A stretch of 64,000 bases of DNA from Azospirillum agricola. GTDB lineage: Bacteria > Pseudomonadota > Alphaproteobacteria > Azospirillales > Azospirillaceae. Positions within the stretch are counted from its first letter, which is position 1, and the number at the start of each line of letters is the position of its first letter. The translations under genes were made by a program, and so were the position numbers. This document shows, piece by piece, positions 8,639-21,577 of the stretch. The notes below the pieces were generated by a model. It saw only the letters and a list, made by a program, of their open reading frames with translations, searched no databases and had not been told where the DNA came from. The stretch is from assembly GCF_017876095.1 (NCBI RefSeq), contig NZ_JAGINM010000005.1, positions 348,755 through 412,754 on the forward strand. The letters run 5' to 3'.

Positions 8639-10348
8639 ATGACCGTCAACGGCTGGATTCAGATCCTCGTCTTCATCGCGCTGGTGGCCGCCATGGCGCG
8701 CCCGCTCGGCGGCTTCATGACCAAGACCTTCAACGGCGAGCGCACGTTCCTGTCGCCCCTGCTCGGCCCGGTCGAGCGCGGCCTCTACCGTCTGGCCGGC
8801 GTCGACGCCAAGGCCGAGCAGCATTGGACGACCTACGCCGTCTCCATGCTGCTGTTCAGCGCGGCCGGGATGCTGCTGCTCTACGCCCTGCAACGGGTCC
8901 AGGGGCTGCTGCCGCTGAACCCGCAGGGCATGGCGGCGGTGCCCGCCGACCTCGCCTTCAACACCGCCGCCAGCTTCACCACCAACACCAACTGGCAGAG
9001 CTACGGCGGCGAGAGCACCATGGGCCATCTCGTGCAGATGGCCGGGCTGACGGTGCAGAACTTCGTCTCCGCCGCCACCGGCATCGCGCTGGCCATGGCG
9101 CTGGTGCGCGGCTTCGCCCGCACGTCCGCCCGCACGGTCGGCAATTTCTGGGTCGACCTGACCCGCGCCACCCTCCACGTCCTGCTGCCGCTGGCGCTCC
9201 CGATCGCGCTGTTCCTGGTCTGGCAGGGCGTGCCGCAGACGCTGGCCGGCGCCGTGGACGCCACCACGCTGGAAGGGGCGCGGCAGACCATCTCCCTCGG
9301 CCCCGTCGCCTCGCAGGAGGCGATCAAGATGCTGGGCACCAACGGCGGCGGCTTCTTCAACGCCAACTCGGCGCATCCCTTCGAGAATCCGAACGCGCTG
9401 ACCAACCTCGTGCAGACGCTGGCGATCTTCGCGATCGGCGCCGCGCTGACCAACGTCTTCGGCCGCATGGTCGGCGACGAGCGCCAGGGCTGGGCTATCC
9501 TCGCCGCCATGGGCCTGCTGTTCGTCGCCGGCGTCGCCGTCTGCTACTGGGCCGAGGCCCAGGGCAACCCGGCCTTCGCCGGTTTCGGCGTCGATGGCTC
9601 GGCCGGCAACATGGAGGGCAAGGAGACCCGCTTCGGCGTCGCCGCCTCCGCCCTGTTCGCGGTGGTGACGACGGCGGCCTCCTGCGGCGCGGTCAACGCC
9701 ATGCACGACAGCTTCATGCCGCTGGGCGGCATGGTGCCGATGGTCAACATGATGCTGGGCGAGATCATCGTCGGCGGCGTCGGCGCCGGCCTCTACGGCA
9801 TGCTGCTGTTCGCCATCGTCGCGCTGTTCGTCGCCGGGCTGATGGTCGGCCGCACGCCCGAGTATCTCGGCAAGAAGCTGGAGGCGAAGGAGGTCAAGAT
9901 GACCATGCTCGCCGTGCTCTGCCTGCCGGTCATGATGCTGGGCTTCACCGCCCTGGCGGTGGCGACCGACACCGGCACCGCCTCGATGGCCAACGCCGGC
10001 CCGCACGGCTATTCGGAGGCGCTCTACGCCTACGTCTCGGCCGCCGCCAACAACGGCAGCGCCTTCGCGGGGCTGGGCGCCGACACGCTCTGGTACAACC
10101 TGACGCTGGCCGTCGGCATGCTGGTCGGCCGCTTCCTGGTGATCGTGCCGATGCTGGCCATCGCCGGATCGCTGGCGGCCAAGACGCGGGCCCCCGCCTC
10201 GGCCGGCACCTTCCCCACCCATGACGGGCTGTTCGTCGGGCTGCTGGTCGGCGTCATCCTGATCGTCGGCGGCCTCACCTTCTTCCCGGCGCTCGCCCTC
10301 GGCCCCATCGTCGAGCATCTCGCGATGGCCGCCGGCACCCTCTTCTGA
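8639..10348 (+). CDS. kdpA: Potassium-transporting ATPase subunit KdpA
   Basis: The 569-residue channel-like subunit, close in size to the E. coli protein (557). It resembles four fused M1-P-M2 units. Selectivity-filter-type loops are seen at [50 protein letters not shown] and [14 protein letters not shown]. It binds and passes K+ at the inner membrane for KdpB-driven uptake. First large gene of an intact kdpFABC-DE locus. Confidence 0.97.
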   Translation: MTVNGWIQILVFIALVAAMARPLGGFMTKTFNGERTFLSPLLGPVERGLYRLAGVDAKAEQHWTTYAVSMLLFSAAGMLLLYALQRVQGLLPLNPQGMAAVPADLAFNTAASFTTNTNWQSYGGESTMGHLVQMAGLTVQNFVSAATGIALAMALVRGFARTSARTVGNFWVDLTRATLHVLLPLALPIALFLVWQGVPQTLAGAVDATTLEGARQTISLGPVASQEAIKMLGTNGGGFFNANSAHPFENPNALTNLVQTLAIFAIGAALTNVFGRMVGDERQGWAILAAMGLLFVAGVAVCYWAEAQGNPAFAGFGVDGSAGNMEGKETRFGVAASALFAVVTTAASCGAVNAMHDSFMPLGGMVPMVNMMLGEIIVGGVGAGLYGMLLFAIVALFVAGLMVGRTPEYLGKKLEAKEVKMTMLAVLCLPVMMLGFTALAVATDTGTASMANAGPHGYSEALYAYVSAAANNGSAFAGLGADTLWYNLTLAVGMLVGRFLVIVPMLAIAGSLAAKTRAPASAGTFPTHDGLFVGLLVGVILIVGGLTFFPALALGPIVEHLAMAAGTLF

Positions 10349-10362
10349 TCGGGACCATTCCC

Positions 10363-12513
<2,151 letters not shown>

Positions 12514-12527
12514 GGAAAACGGACATC

Positions 12528-13136
12528 ATGCTGAAGGAACTGCGTCCGGCCCTGGTCATGACCGCCGCCCTGACGGTCCTCACCGGCCTCGCCTACCCGC
12601 TGGCCGTCACCGGCGTCGCCCAGGCGGTGTTTCCCCATCAGGCGAACGGCAGCCCGGTCGAGCGCGGCAGCGCCGTGGTCGGGTCGGACCTGATCGGCCA
12701 GCCCTTCACGGGCGAGCGCTACTTCCAGCCGCGCCCGTCGGCGACCGGCGGCCCCGACCCGGCGGATCCGTCCAGGACCGTGCCGCAGCCCTACAACGCC
12801 GCGAACTCCGGCGGCTCCAACCTCGGCCCGACCTCCAGGGCGCTGGCCGAGCGGGTCCAGGCCGAGGCCGAACGGCTGAGGGCGGAGAATCCCGGCGTTC
12901 CGGTCCCGGTGGAGCTGGTGACGGCCTCGGGCAGCGGCCTCGACCCGCACCTGTCGCCCGCCGCCGCCGACTTCCAGGTGCCGCGCGTCGCGCGGGCGCG
13001 CGGCATGACCGAGGCGGCGGTGCGCGGTCTCGTCGCCGCCAACACGGCGCCGCGCGCGCTCGGCTTCCTGGGCGAGCCGACGGTCAACGTCCTGGCGCTC
13101 AACCTTGCCCTCGACAAGGCCGCCGGGGGGCGCTAG
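12528..13136 (+). CDS. kdpC: Potassium-transporting ATPase subunit KdpC
   Basis: A 202-residue single-span subunit with an N-terminal anchor ([20 protein letters not shown]) and the conserved periplasmic segments [30 protein letters not shown] and [17 protein letters not shown]. The C-terminal [10 protein letters not shown] is also typical. KdpC stabilises the complex and raises ATP affinity. Start ATG 12528 follows AAGGAAAACGGACATC, 15 bases after the kdpB stop. Confidence 0.96.
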   Translation: MLKELRPALVMTAALTVLTGLAYPLAVTGVAQAVFPHQANGSPVERGSAVVGSDLIGQPFTGERYFQPRPSATGGPDPADPSRTVPQPYNAANSGGSNLGPTSRALAERVQAEAERLRAENPGVPVPVELVTASGSGLDPHLSPAAADFQVPRVARARGMTEAAVRGLVAANTAPRALGFLGEPTVNVLALNLALDKAAGGR

Positions 13137-13193
13137 CAGGGCGTGGGAGCCGGATGCCGGCATCGATGGAAGGACGCGGATGGGAACGACGCG

Positions 13194-15995
13194 ATGACCG
13201 GGGACCGCCCCGCCCCCCACCCCGCCCCCCGGGCCACCCCCCGGCCCGGCCAGCGCGGCGGCCGGCCGTCGCCGGACGCCCTGCTGCGTCAGGCGGCGCG
13301 GGAGGAGCGCGGCCGGCTCAAGATCTTCCTCGGCGCCGCCCCCGGCGTCGGCAAGACCTTCGAGATGCTGCAAACCGCCCGCGCCAAGGCCGCCGAGGGC
13401 ATCGACATCGTGATCGGCGTGGTCGAGACCCACGGGCGCCGCGAGACCGAGGCGCTGCTCGCCGGGCTGGAGACGATCCCGCGCCGCCGCGCCGACCACA
13501 GGGGCCACGCGCTGGACGAGATGGATCTCGACGCCATCCTCGCCCGCCGGCCGGCGGTCGCCCTGGTCGACGAGCTGGCCCACACCAACGCCCCCGGCAG
13601 CCGGCACGCCAAGCGCTACCTCGACGTCGAGGAGCTGCTGGCCGCCGGCATCGACGTCTACAGCACGCTGAACATCCAGCATGTCGAAAGCCTGAACGAC
13701 GTCGTCGCCAAGATCACCCGCGTCCGCGTGCGCGAGACGGTGCCCGATTCGATCCTCGACCGCGCCGACGACATCGAGGTCGTCGACATCGCCCCCGACG
13801 ACCTGATCCAGCGCCTGCAACAGGGCAAGATCTATCTCCCGCGCACGGCGGAACGGGCGATCCGCCATTACTTCTCCCCCGGCAACCTCACCGCGCTGCG
13901 CGAGCTGGCGCTGCGCCGCACCGCCGAGCGCGTCGACGAGCAGCTGCTCACCCACATGCAGGCGCACGCCATCGCCGGCCCCTGGGCGGCCGGCGAGCGG
14001 CTGCTGGTCTGCGTCAACGAGGACGCCGCCGGCGCCGCGCTGGTCCGCTACGCCCGCCGGCAGGCCGAGCGGCTGCGCGCCCGCTGGGGGGCCATCCATG
14101 TCGAGACGAGCCGCGCGCTGCGCCTGACCGAGGCCGAGCGCGACCGCATCGCCGACACGCTGCGGCTGGTCGAGCGGCTGGGCGGCGAGGCGGTGACGCT
14201 GCCGGGACGCGACGTCGCCGACACCGTCATCGAGCACGCGCTCGCCAACAACGTCACCCACATCGTCATCGCCAGATCGGACCGCCCGCGCTGGTCGGAG
14301 CGGCTGCGCGGGTCGGTGGCGCACAGCCTGATCCGCAAGGCCGGCGACATCAGCGTCCACGTCATCGCCGGCGACTCCGCCGAACCGATTCCGCCCAAGA
14401 CCGTCCGGACCGCCGAGGCGCGGCGGCGCCCCTTCGCGTGGTGGCCCTACGCCGCCAGCACCGGCTACGTGGCGGCGGCGCTGGGGGTCGGCGAGCTGCT
14501 GCAACGGGCGATGGCGCTGAACAACATGGCGCTGGTCTTCCTCACCGCCGTGCTGGCGAGCGCCGTCACCGGCGGGCTGGGGCCGTCGCTCTACGCCAGC
14601 GTCGTCAGCGTGCTGGCCTTCAACTACTTCTTCCTGCCGCCGCTCTACACCCTCGACGTCTCCGATCCGGAGAACATCGTCGCGCTGTTCTTCTTCGCGG
14701 TGGTGGCGGCCATCGCCAGCAACCTGACCGCCCGCGTGCGCGCCCAGGCGGTGACGGCGCGGGCGCGGGCGCGGACGACGGAGGATCTCTACCTGTTCAG
14801 CCGCAAGCTGGCCGGCGTCGTCACCATGGACGATCTGCTGTGGGCCACCGCCTACCAGATCGCCGCGATGCTGAAGGTGCATGTCGTGCTGCTGCTGCCG
14901 GAGGAGGGCGGCGGCCTGGCGGTGCGCGCCGGCTACCCGCCGGAGGACGTCCTCGCGGAGGCCGATCTGGGAGCGGCGGTCTGGGCCTGGGAGAACAACC
15001 GGGCGACCGGGCGCGGGGCCGACACGCTGCCCGGCGCCCAATGGCTGTTCCTGCCGATGCGCACCGGGCGCGGCCCGGTCGCCGTCGTCGGCATCGACAC
15101 CGGGGACGGAAAGGGCGGCGGGAAGGGCGGCGGTCTCCTGAGCCCCGACCAGCGCCGCCTGCTCGACGCGCTGATCGACCAGGCCGCCCTGGCGATCGAG
15201 CGGGTGACGCTGGCCGAGGCCGTCGACCGCGCCAGGCTGGCGGCGGAGACCGAGCGGCTGCGCTCGGCGCTGCTGACCTCGATCTCGCACGATCTGCGGA
15301 CTCCGCTCGCCTCCATCCTCGGCTCGGCCACCAGCCTCAACAGCTACGGCCCCATGCTGGACGAGGCCGCCCGCACGGAGCTGACCGCGACGATCCAGGA
15401 GGAGGCGGAGCGGCTGAACCGCTTCATCGCCAACCTGCTGGACATGACCCGGCTGGAATCCGGCGCGGTCCGGCCGCGCGCCGGCGCGGTCGACCTCGCC
15501 GAGCTGGTCGGCAGCGCGCTGGAGCGGGTGCGGCGCATCCTGGCCGGGCACCGGGTGGCGCTCGATCTCGCCGCCGATCTGCCGATGGTCGAGGTCGACG
15601 CCGTGCTGTTCGAGCAGGCGCTGTTCAACCTGCTGGACAACGCCGGCAAATACGCCCCGGCCGGGTCGCTGATCACGGTGCGGGCGCGGCGGGAGGGGGA
15701 GGGGCGCGTGCGCATCGAGGTGCTCGACGAGGGGAACGGGATTCCCGAACAGGATCTCGACCGCATCTTCGACAAGTTCTACCGTGTCCACGCCCAGGAC
15801 CGGCAGCGGGCCGGCACCGGGCTGGGCCTGTCGATCTGCCGGGGCTTCGTCGAGGCGATGGGGGGACGCGTCACCGCCGGCAACCGCGCGGACCGCGCGG
15901 GCGCCGTCTTCACGCTGCTCCTTCCCGAGGCCGCCGCGATGCCGGGGCTGGAGTCGGGCGTGGAACCGGGCCGGGACGGGGAGATGGAGCCGTGA
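13194..15995 (+). CDS. kdpD: Osmosensitive potassium-channel sensor histidine kinase KdpD
   Basis: A 933-residue kinase with the standard KdpD order. The N-terminal KdpD domain has Walker A-like [13 protein letters not shown] and LVDELAHTN, then a USP-like domain (about 240-390). Four transmembrane segments follow, then a GAF-like segment, HisKA ([14 protein letters not shown]) and HATPase ([23 protein letters not shown]). It senses K+ limitation or osmotic stress and phosphorylates KdpE. I prefer ATG 13194 over an in-frame GTG at 13143 because the extra 17 residues are not family-like. The first 50 residues are Pro/Arg rich. The stop overlaps kdpE by GTGA. Confidence 0.96.
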   Translation: MTGDRPAPHPAPRATPRPGQRGGRPSPDALLRQAAREERGRLKIFLGAAPGVGKTFEMLQTARAKAAEGIDIVIGVVETHGRRETEALLAGLETIPRRRADHRGHALDEMDLDAILARRPAVALVDELAHTNAPGSRHAKRYLDVEELLAAGIDVYSTLNIQHVESLNDVVAKITRVRVRETVPDSILDRADDIEVVDIAPDDLIQRLQQGKIYLPRTAERAIRHYFSPGNLTALRELALRRTAERVDEQLLTHMQAHAIAGPWAAGERLLVCVNEDAAGAALVRYARRQAERLRARWGAIHVETSRALRLTEAERDRIADTLRLVERLGGEAVTLPGRDVADTVIEHALANNVTHIVIARSDRPRWSERLRGSVAHSLIRKAGDISVHVIAGDSAEPIPPKTVRTAEARRRPFAWWPYAASTGYVAAALGVGELLQRAMALNNMALVFLTAVLASAVTGGLGPSLYASVVSVLAFNYFFLPPLYTLDVSDPENIVALFFFAVVAAIASNLTARVRAQAVTARARARTTEDLYLFSRKLAGVVTMDDLLWATAYQIAAMLKVHVVLLLPEEGGGLAVRAGYPPEDVLAEADLGAAVWAWENNRATGRGADTLPGAQWLFLPMRTGRGPVAVVGIDTGDGKGGGKGGGLLSPDQRRLLDALIDQAALAIERVTLAEAVDRARLAAETERLRSALLTSISHDLRTPLASILGSATSLNSYGPMLDEAARTELTATIQEEAERLNRFIANLLDMTRLESGAVRPRAGAVDLAELVGSALERVRRILAGHRVALDLAADLPMVEVDAVLFEQALFNLLDNAGKYAPAGSLITVRARREGEGRVRIEVLDEGNGIPEQDLDRIFDKFYRVHAQDRQRAGTGLGLSICRGFVEAMGGRVTAGNRADRAGAVFTLLLPEAAAMPGLESGVEPGRDGEMEP

Positions 15996-16690
15996 AGTCG
16001 GAAAGCATGCCGCTGCGTGTCCTGGTCGTCGACGACGAGCCGCCGATCCGGCGCTTCCTGCGCACCAGCCTGACCGCCCAGGGCTACGAGGTCGCCGAGG
16101 CCGAGGACGGCGGCGCGGCGCTGGAGGAGGTGCGGCGGAGGCCCCCCGACGTGCTGGTCCTCGACCTCGGGCTGCCCGGCCTCGACGGGCTGGAGGTGAT
16201 CCGGCGGCTGCGCGACGGCGGCGCCTCCCTGCCGGTCATCGTGCTGTCGAGCCGGGCGGACGAGGCCGGCAAGGTCGAGGCGCTCGACCTCGGCGCCGAC
16301 GACTACGTGACCAAGCCCTTCGGGATGGACGAGCTGCTGGCGCGCATCCGCGCCGCCCTGCGCCACCGGCTGCAACGGCAGGGCGAGCGGCCGCTGTTCC
16401 GCAGCGGCGCCCTGGCGGTCGATCTGGTGCGGCGGATCGTGACGGTGCAAGGGACGGAGGTGAAGCTGTCGCCGCGCGAGTACGACCTGCTGCGCCTCCT
16501 GGTGGCGCACGCCGGCAAGGTGCTGACCCACCGCTTCATCCTCAAGGAGGTCTGGGGCGCCGACACCGACGTCCAGTATCTGCGCATCTACATCCGCCAG
16601 CTCCGCCAGAAGATCGAGCCCGATCCCGAGCGCCCCCACCACATCCTGACCGAGACCGGGGTCGGCTACCGCCTGCGCGCGCCGGACTGA
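15992..16690 (+). CDS. kdpE: Response regulator KdpE (OmpR family)
   Basis: A 232-residue regulator. The receiver domain has the acidic pair D14-D15, phosphoacceptor D58 ([13 protein letters not shown]) and Lys in [10 protein letters not shown]. The C-terminal winged helix includes [20 protein letters not shown] and [19 protein letters not shown], as in KdpE. It activates kdpFABC on low K+. GTG 15992 overlaps the kdpD stop and implies coupling. ATG 16007 is the alternative start. Confidence 0.95.
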   Translation: MKSESMPLRVLVVDDEPPIRRFLRTSLTAQGYEVAEAEDGGAALEEVRRRPPDVLVLDLGLPGLDGLEVIRRLRDGGASLPVIVLSSRADEAGKVEALDLGADDYVTKPFGMDELLARIRAALRHRLQRQGERPLFRSGALAVDLVRRIVTVQGTEVKLSPREYDLLRLLVAHAGKVLTHRFILKEVWGADTDVQYLRIYIRQLRQKIEPDPERPHHILTETGVGYRLRAPD

Positions 16691-16709
16691 GAGCGCCGGC
16701 CGGCCGCTC
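16691..16709. terminator. Convergent hairpin between kdpE and the M20 gene
   Basis: GAGCGCCGGCCGGCCGCTC directly after the kdpE stop is an almost perfect inverted repeat with one bulge. It sits between two convergent genes 34 bases apart. It may terminate transcription in both directions, although no T tract follows. Confidence 0.45.
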
Positions 16710-16724
16710 CAACGGATCCCGCCC

Positions 16725-18014
16725 CTACCCGCGCAGCAGCTCCAGCGTCGCCAGCGCCATCACCTTGGCCGAGCGCTCCATGTCGTCGATGCCGACATAC
16801 TCGTCGGGCTGGTGCGCGAGGTCGAGGATGCCGGGGCCGTAGGCGATGCAGTCCTTCAGATGGCCGATCCGCACGACATGCTTCTGGTCGTAGGTGCCGG
16901 GCGACACCACCCGTTCGGCCGGGCGGCCGAGCACCGTCTCGATGGCGCCGGCCACCGCCCGCACCACCGGCGCGTCGGCGTCGGTCATCGTCGGCAGGAA
17001 GGCCAGCACCTCGCGCAGGCCGTAGTCGAAGCCGGGGCGGCGGGCGCGCAGATCCTCCAGGATGGCGACGATCTCGCCACGCACCGCCTCGGGATCCTCC
17101 TCGATCAGATAGCGGCGGTCGATCACCATGCGGCAGCGGTCGGGCACCATCGGGCTCGGCAGCCCGTCATGGTCGTCGCGCTGGCCGCCGTGGATGGCGT
17201 TGATGTTGATGGTCGATCGCCGCGCCCCCTCCGGCACCACCGGCATGGCGGTTTGCCGGCCGGCGAGGCGGGGGATCAACTCCTCCTCGATGCGGTGCAG
17301 GACGGCGCCCATGTGGCGCACCGCGCAGTTGCCGAGGAAGGGCATGGAGCCGTGGGCGACGCGCCCCCTGGTCTCGATCTCCGCCCACCAGACGCCGCGA
17401 TGGCCGACGCAGACGCGGTCGACGTTCAGCGGCTCCGGGATGATGACGTGGTCGACGCGCGGCTTGGAGAAATAGCCGAGCGTCGCCAGATGCCCGACCC
17501 CGCCGAAGCCGCCGGACTCCTCGTCCACCGTCCCGGAGATCTCGATGGCTCCCGCCGGCAGCAGCCCCTCGTCGAGCAGCGCCTCGACCGCGACGATGGA
17601 GGCGGCGATGCCGCCCTTCATGTCGCAGGCGCCGCGCCCGTAGACCCGCCCATCGCGCACCACCCCCTCGAAGGGATCGACCGTCCAGCCCTGGCCGGGC
17701 GGCACCACGTCGATGTGGCCGTTGAAATGCACGCAGGGTCCGGGCCGCCCGCCCTCGACGCGGGCGACGACGTTGGTGCGCGGGTAGCGGTCGCTGTCGC
17801 CGGCGGCACCCACCGCCCGCACATACTCCACCGCGAATCCGCGCGCGGCGAGGCGCCGGCCGATCAGCTCGGCGCAATCGGCGTAGGCGTCGCCCGGCGG
17901 GTTGACGGTGGGCACGCGGATGAGGTCGCGGGTCAGCGCCACCAGATCGTCGCGGCGGTCCTCGATGCGGCGGAACAGGGCGTCGGCGCTGGCGGAAGGG
18001 GCGTGGGGCGGCAT
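16725..18014 (-). CDS. M20 family metallopeptidase (ArgE/DapE-type deacylase)
   Basis: A 429-residue Zn amidohydrolase. It has the metal and catalytic motifs HFNGHIDVVPPG, GRGACDMKGG, the Glu-Glu base of TVDEESGG and a later VSPGTYDQKHVVRIG. ArgE/DapE relatives remove N-acetyl or N-succinyl groups from amino acids such as ornithine or diaminopimelate. A catabolic deacetylase is as likely here as a biosynthetic one, since no arg or dap genes are nearby. It is divergent from the FAH/hydratase-like gene at 18187, which suggests a shared promoter region. Confidence 0.85.
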   Translation of the reverse strand: MPPHAPSASADALFRRIEDRRDDLVALTRDLIRVPTVNPPGDAYADCAELIGRRLAARGFAVEYVRAVGAAGDSDRYPRTNVVARVEGGRPGPCVHFNGHIDVVPPGQGWTVDPFEGVVRDGRVYGRGACDMKGGIAASIVAVEALLDEGLLPAGAIEISGTVDEESGGFGGVGHLATLGYFSKPRVDHVIIPEPLNVDRVCVGHRGVWWAEIETRGRVAHGSMPFLGNCAVRHMGAVLHRIEEELIPRLAGRQTAMPVVPEGARRSTININAIHGGQRDDHDGLPSPMVPDRCRMVIDRRYLIEEDPEAVRGEIVAILEDLRARRPGFDYGLREVLAFLPTMTDADAPVVRAVAGAIETVLGRPAERVVSPGTYDQKHVVRIGHLKDCIAYGPGILDLAHQPDEYVGIDDMERSAKVMALATLELLRG

Positions 18015-18072
18015 GGCGTCTCCCGGACGATCGGTCCCGCCAAGTGTCCACCCTCCCCGCCCGTTCGTCCAG

Positions 18073-18096
18073 CCTTCCGGTCATCCTTCCGGTCAT
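18073..18096. repeat. Two 12-bp direct repeats in the divergent promoter region
   Basis: CCTTCCGGTCAT occurs twice in perfect tandem (18073-18084, 18085-18096), between the M20 gene and the hydratase-like gene. It belongs to the short tandem duplications seen throughout this window. Paired half-sites for a regulator cannot be excluded. Confidence 0.6.
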
Positions 18097-18186
18097 GGGA
18101 GGGCGGCGAAGGCTTCCGCCCGGCGGCCGGCGCCGCTACAGTCCGCCGATCATGATTCTCCGACCCTCATTCCTGGAGCACACAAG

Positions 18187-19026
18187 ATGACCGTGACGCA
18201 TCCCGTCGGACTCGACCGTCCGGCGCTCGACGCGTCGGCCATCGCCGACGCCGCCGCCCGTTTCGTCGCCGGACGCCGCTCGGCGGTCGGGTTCGACGAT
18301 TTCCCCGGCCCGCTGCCGGAGGATCTGTCGTCCGCCTACGCCATCCAGATGGCGGCCACCGCCGCCTGGAACGACCGGCTGGCCGGCTGGAAGGTCGCCC
18401 TCGTGCCGCCGGCGCTGGAGGAGACGCTGGGCGCCCGCCGCTTCATCGGCCCGGTCTTCGCCGGCACGGTCGCCCGCGCGGGCGAGGGCGAGCTGTCCTT
18501 CGCGCTGATCCCCGGCGGCTTCGGCGCGGTCGAGGCCGAGTTCGTCGTCCGCGTCGCCGCCGACGCCCCGGCCGACAAGCTGGACTACACGGCGACCGAG
18601 GCCGGCGCCTTCATCGCCGCCGTCCACGCCGGGATCGAGGTCGCCGGCAGCCCGCTGTCGACCGTCACCAGGCTGGGGCCGACCGCCGCCGCCTCGACCT
18701 TCGGCAACAACCTCGGCCTCGTCGTCGGCCCCGAGCTTCCGGGCGGCGTCGACGGGCTCGACGCCCTGCGCTCGGAGGTCGTGATCGACGGCCAGAGCGT
18801 CGGCGTCGGCAGCGCCGCCAACATCCCCGGCGGCGTCGCCTCGGCGGTCGCCTTCGCGCTCGGCATGGCGGCCCGGCTCGGCCGGCCGCTGAAGGCCGGG
18901 CAATGGGTGTCGACCGGCGCGCTGAGCGGCGTGCACGCCATCGCCATCGGCCAGCAGGCCCGCGTCACCTTCACCGGCCAGGAGCCGATGAGCGGCACCG
19001 CCGTCGCGGCCTCCGCGGTGGCCTGA
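18187..19026 (+). CDS. 2-keto-4-pentenoate hydratase-like protein (FAH superfamily)
   Basis: A 279-residue member of the fumarylacetoacetate hydrolase / 2-oxopent-4-dienoate hydratase superfamily (MhpD type). Supporting segments are GWKVALVPPALEETLGARRFIGPVF, the metal-binding GAVEAEFVVRV (E-x-E), and the C-terminal QWVSTGALSGVHAI region, where MhpD has G-x-x-TG. It would hydrate a 2-keto-4-enoic acid or act on a related keto acid. No meta-cleavage genes are adjacent, so the pathway is unclear. It may instead work with the divergent deacylase. Confidence 0.8.
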   Translation: MTVTHPVGLDRPALDASAIADAAARFVAGRRSAVGFDDFPGPLPEDLSSAYAIQMAATAAWNDRLAGWKVALVPPALEETLGARRFIGPVFAGTVARAGEGELSFALIPGGFGAVEAEFVVRVAADAPADKLDYTATEAGAFIAAVHAGIEVAGSPLSTVTRLGPTAAASTFGNNLGLVVGPELPGGVDGLDALRSEVVIDGQSVGVGSAANIPGGVASAVAFALGMAARLGRPLKAGQWVSTGALSGVHAIAIGQQARVTFTGQEPMSGTAVAASAVA

Positions 19027-19031
19027 CCGGG

Positions 19032-19074
19032 ACGGAAGGCCCGGCCGCCCCGGCGACGCGGCGGCCGGTTCCGT
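19032..19074. terminator. Strong convergent terminator-like hairpin
   Basis: A two-part stem pairs ACGGAA (19032-19037) with TTCCGT (19069-19074), and CCGGCCGCC (19041-19049) with GGCGGCCGG (19060-19068) around a 10-base loop. It occupies the whole 60-base gap between the convergent hydratase-like gene and the heme receptor gene. Confidence 0.65.
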
Positions 19075-19086
19075 CACCACGTCACG

Positions 19087-21417
19087 TCACCACTTCACGG
19101 TGGCGTGGACCAGGAAGGAGCGCCCGGCCTCCAGGTAGCGGCGGCGGTCGGCGGCGGTCTGCGACACGCCGACGACGTTGATGTAATTGTAATATTCCTT
19201 GTCGAACAGGTTGTTGACCGAGGCGCCGAGCGACAGGTGCTCGGTCGGGTTGACGTAGGCCGCCAGATCGACCGTGGTGGCGGAGGGCGCCTTCAGGTAG
19301 GCCGGGCTGCTGACGTCGTCGTCCTTCTTCGCCATCGCGTGGGTGGCGACGATCCGGGCGCCCCACAGATCCTCCGGCGCGCTGTAGGACAGGCCGGCGT
19401 TGACGGTGAGCGGCGCAACCTCGTCGATCGCGGTGCCGCCGTCGATGTCGAAGCCGCGCGCGAAGGCCGCCGCGCCGAACAGCGCCCAGCCCGGCCGGAA
19501 GCGCCACTCGCCCTTGCCCTCGACGCCGAAGATCTCGACGTTGGCGACGTTCTGCGACTGGTAGCGCAGCAGGCCGCCGCCGCTGGTGCCGACCGACCGC
19601 TGCGCGATGAAGTTCTTGTAGCGGTTGTAGTATCCCGAGACCTGGAAGCTCGACCGGTCGCCGAACTTGCCGCGCACGCCCGCCTCGACGCCGTTGCTGG
19701 TCTCCGGCTGGAGGTTGGGGTTGGGCAGCACCTCGTAGCCGTAGGTCGGGTTCGAGAAGCCGAGGTTGGCGTCGTCGTAGGGCGGCGCGCGGAAGCCGTG
19801 GGCGTACTGGCCGAACACCGAATATTCGCGGGTCAGCTCGTAGGTGACGCCGAACTTGGGCGACAGCGCCAGCTTGTCGAGCTTGGCCGGGGCGGACGAG
19901 CTGTTGGCGGCCAGATAGGCGGCGTCCACCTCCGGGTTCATCCGGTAATAGTCGAGCCGCAGGGCCGGCACCAGGCGCAGCCGGTCGATGGTGATCTCGT
20001 CCTGGACATAGCCGCCGACCATCAGCGTGCCGGTGTTGGGGAAGGTGCGGCTGGGGTAGCTGTCGCCGTTGTAGCTCTTGGCGGTGGCGCCGGTCGCGCC
20101 GTTGGTCAGCGTGACGTCGCGCAGGCGCTCGGTCTGGATGTAGTCGGTGCTCAGCCCGTAGGAGATGCGGTTCGGCAGCCCGAACAGCGTCGCGTCCGAC
20201 CGGAAATTCACGGCGGCGCCCAGGATGACCTGCTCGGACTCGTTGCGCGTCTCCTCGCGCAGGGTCGAGCGCGCCGGGAACAGCGTGTTGGTCGAGGTCG
20301 CGACGGCGCTGTTGCGGGTGCGGTTCTCCCGGCGGTCGAAGCCGGTGGCGTAGGCGCGCCAGTCGATGTGGTCGATGAAGCCGACGGGCGCGTCGTGGGC
20401 GTGGTCGAGGCTGATGCGCCAGCGCCGCGCCTCGTCGTCGCTGGCGGATCCCGCGATGGTTCCGCGCGTGATGCGCGGCGGGGCCATCGAGAAGATGTAG
20501 CTGGCCGCGCCGCCGACGTCGTTGCGCAGGGTGGTGTCGGTGTCGCGCTGGAAATACTCGCCGGTGATCGTGATCCTGTCGGGGCCGTGGTCCCAGACCA
20601 GCTTGGCGAGCGCGTTGTTGCCCTCGTAATCCTGCGGGTTGCGGAAGCCGCCGTCCCTGGACTTGTACTCCTTGCCGTCGCGCCGGGTGAAGACGCCGAG
20701 GATCGAGAAGTCGCCCGACCGCATCGCCGCCGTCCCCGTCTCGGAGAAGGACGAATCGACGCTGTCGTAGGCGCCCTTCAGCGAGGCGAAGTAATCCTTG
20801 CCGGGACGCAGATAGTCGGCCGGATCCTTGGTGACGTAGCTGACGACGCCGCCCAGCGCGTCGGAGCCGTGCAGCGCCGAGGACGGGCCGCGCACGATCT
20901 CGACCTGCTTGAGCGCGTCGAAATCGACGATGTCGCGGTTGTAGCCCGCCGACGGCCCGGCCGACGCCGGGCTTTCGGGCAGGCGCGTGCCGTCGACCTG
21001 CATCAGGATGCGGTTGTTGGTGATGCCGCGGATGGCGAAGCCGCCGGCGCCGGCGCGGGCCGGGGAGTTGCTGACCGTGACGCCCGGCTCGTAGCGCGGC
21101 AGATCCTGGAGACGGTGCAGGCCGCGCCTCTCGATCTCCTCCTCCCCGATGACCGAGATCGTCGCCGTGGACTCGTCGACCCGCCGCTCGCCACGGTCGC
21201 TGTAGACCGTCACCGCGTCGAGGATCGTCACCGGCGCCGGCTTCTGGGCGGTCTGGGCAGGCACGGTCTGGGCAGGCGCGGTCTGGGCCATCGCCTGCGG
21301 CGCCGCCAGCGTCAGCGCCGACGCCGACAGCCACAGCGCCCGGCGCAGCCAGCCGGAGCCGGTCCGCGCCGACGCGCGGGCGTGGCGGCGCGGGGGAGTG
21401 AGGGATTCGGTCGTCAT
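19087..21417 (-). CDS. hmuR: TonB-dependent hemoglobin/heme receptor
   Basis: A 776-residue outer-membrane receptor with a Sec signal peptide (about 1-45, ending QAMAQ). A plug domain follows (VDGTRLPESPAS, EIVRGPSSALHGSDALGG), then a 22-strand barrel ending HATVKW. FRAPPYDD and NPNLQPETSNG are the FRAP and NPNL landmarks of the hemoglobin/heme/transferrin receptor family. It imports heme into the periplasm for HmuTUV. Just after the signal peptide is an AQTxP repeat (15-bp DNA unit). A Fur-like box lies at 21496-21510, about 80 bp before the start. TonB/ExbBD must be encoded elsewhere. Confidence 0.93.
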   Translation of the reverse strand: MTTESLTPPRRHARASARTGSGWLRRALWLSASALTLAAPQAMAQTAPAQTVPAQTAQKPAPVTILDAVTVYSDRGERRVDESTATISVIGEEEIERRGLHRLQDLPRYEPGVTVSNSPARAGAGGFAIRGITNNRILMQVDGTRLPESPASAGPSAGYNRDIVDFDALKQVEIVRGPSSALHGSDALGGVVSYVTKDPADYLRPGKDYFASLKGAYDSVDSSFSETGTAAMRSGDFSILGVFTRRDGKEYKSRDGGFRNPQDYEGNNALAKLVWDHGPDRITITGEYFQRDTDTTLRNDVGGAASYIFSMAPPRITRGTIAGSASDDEARRWRISLDHAHDAPVGFIDHIDWRAYATGFDRRENRTRNSAVATSTNTLFPARSTLREETRNESEQVILGAAVNFRSDATLFGLPNRISYGLSTDYIQTERLRDVTLTNGATGATAKSYNGDSYPSRTFPNTGTLMVGGYVQDEITIDRLRLVPALRLDYYRMNPEVDAAYLAANSSSAPAKLDKLALSPKFGVTYELTREYSVFGQYAHGFRAPPYDDANLGFSNPTYGYEVLPNPNLQPETSNGVEAGVRGKFGDRSSFQVSGYYNRYKNFIAQRSVGTSGGGLLRYQSQNVANVEIFGVEGKGEWRFRPGWALFGAAAFARGFDIDGGTAIDEVAPLTVNAGLSYSAPEDLWGARIVATHAMAKKDDDVSSPAYLKAPSATTVDLAAYVNPTEHLSLGASVNNLFDKEYYNYINVVGVSQTAADRRRYLEAGRSFLVHATVKW
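21246..21290 (-). repeat. 15-bp tandem repeat after the receptor signal peptide
   Basis: Three copies of a GGTCTGGGC-containing 15-bp unit (core at 21250, 21265 and 21280) encode the AQT-AP/VP pentapeptide repeat just after the predicted signal cleavage site. Copy number changes would lengthen or shorten the N-terminal tail before the plug domain. Confidence 0.8.
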
Positions 21418-21495
21418 GGTCTCTCCTTCGCCTTTTTTTTCTGGGTCGCGCCGTGCGTTGGAAGGCCGCCGGCACGACGACGCCAGTGTCGATAT

Positions 21496-21510
21496 TGATT
21501 ATTATTCGCA
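21496..21510. promoter_or_regulatory. Fur-like box upstream of the heme receptor
   Basis: TGATTATTATTCGCA fits a 7-1-7 Fur-type layout, with a TGATxAT left half and an ATTCGCA right half (four of seven positions symmetric). It lies in an A/T-rich patch about 80 bp upstream of the receptor start. The same right half recurs at the other iron-island promoters. Confidence 0.6.
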
Positions 21511-21577
21511 ATTCAAGGCCGGAAAGGCGCGCCGCGACGGCGTGCCTTTCCGGCGGATCGTCCAGCCCCGGACCGCC

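Noticed and set aside
6848..10318. Very long open frame (1156 codons) on the minus strand opposite the binding-protein and kdpA genes
   Set aside because: The translation is Gly/Arg/His/Gln-rich with no recognisable domain. It lies antisense to clear genes, as high-G+C DNA routinely produces.
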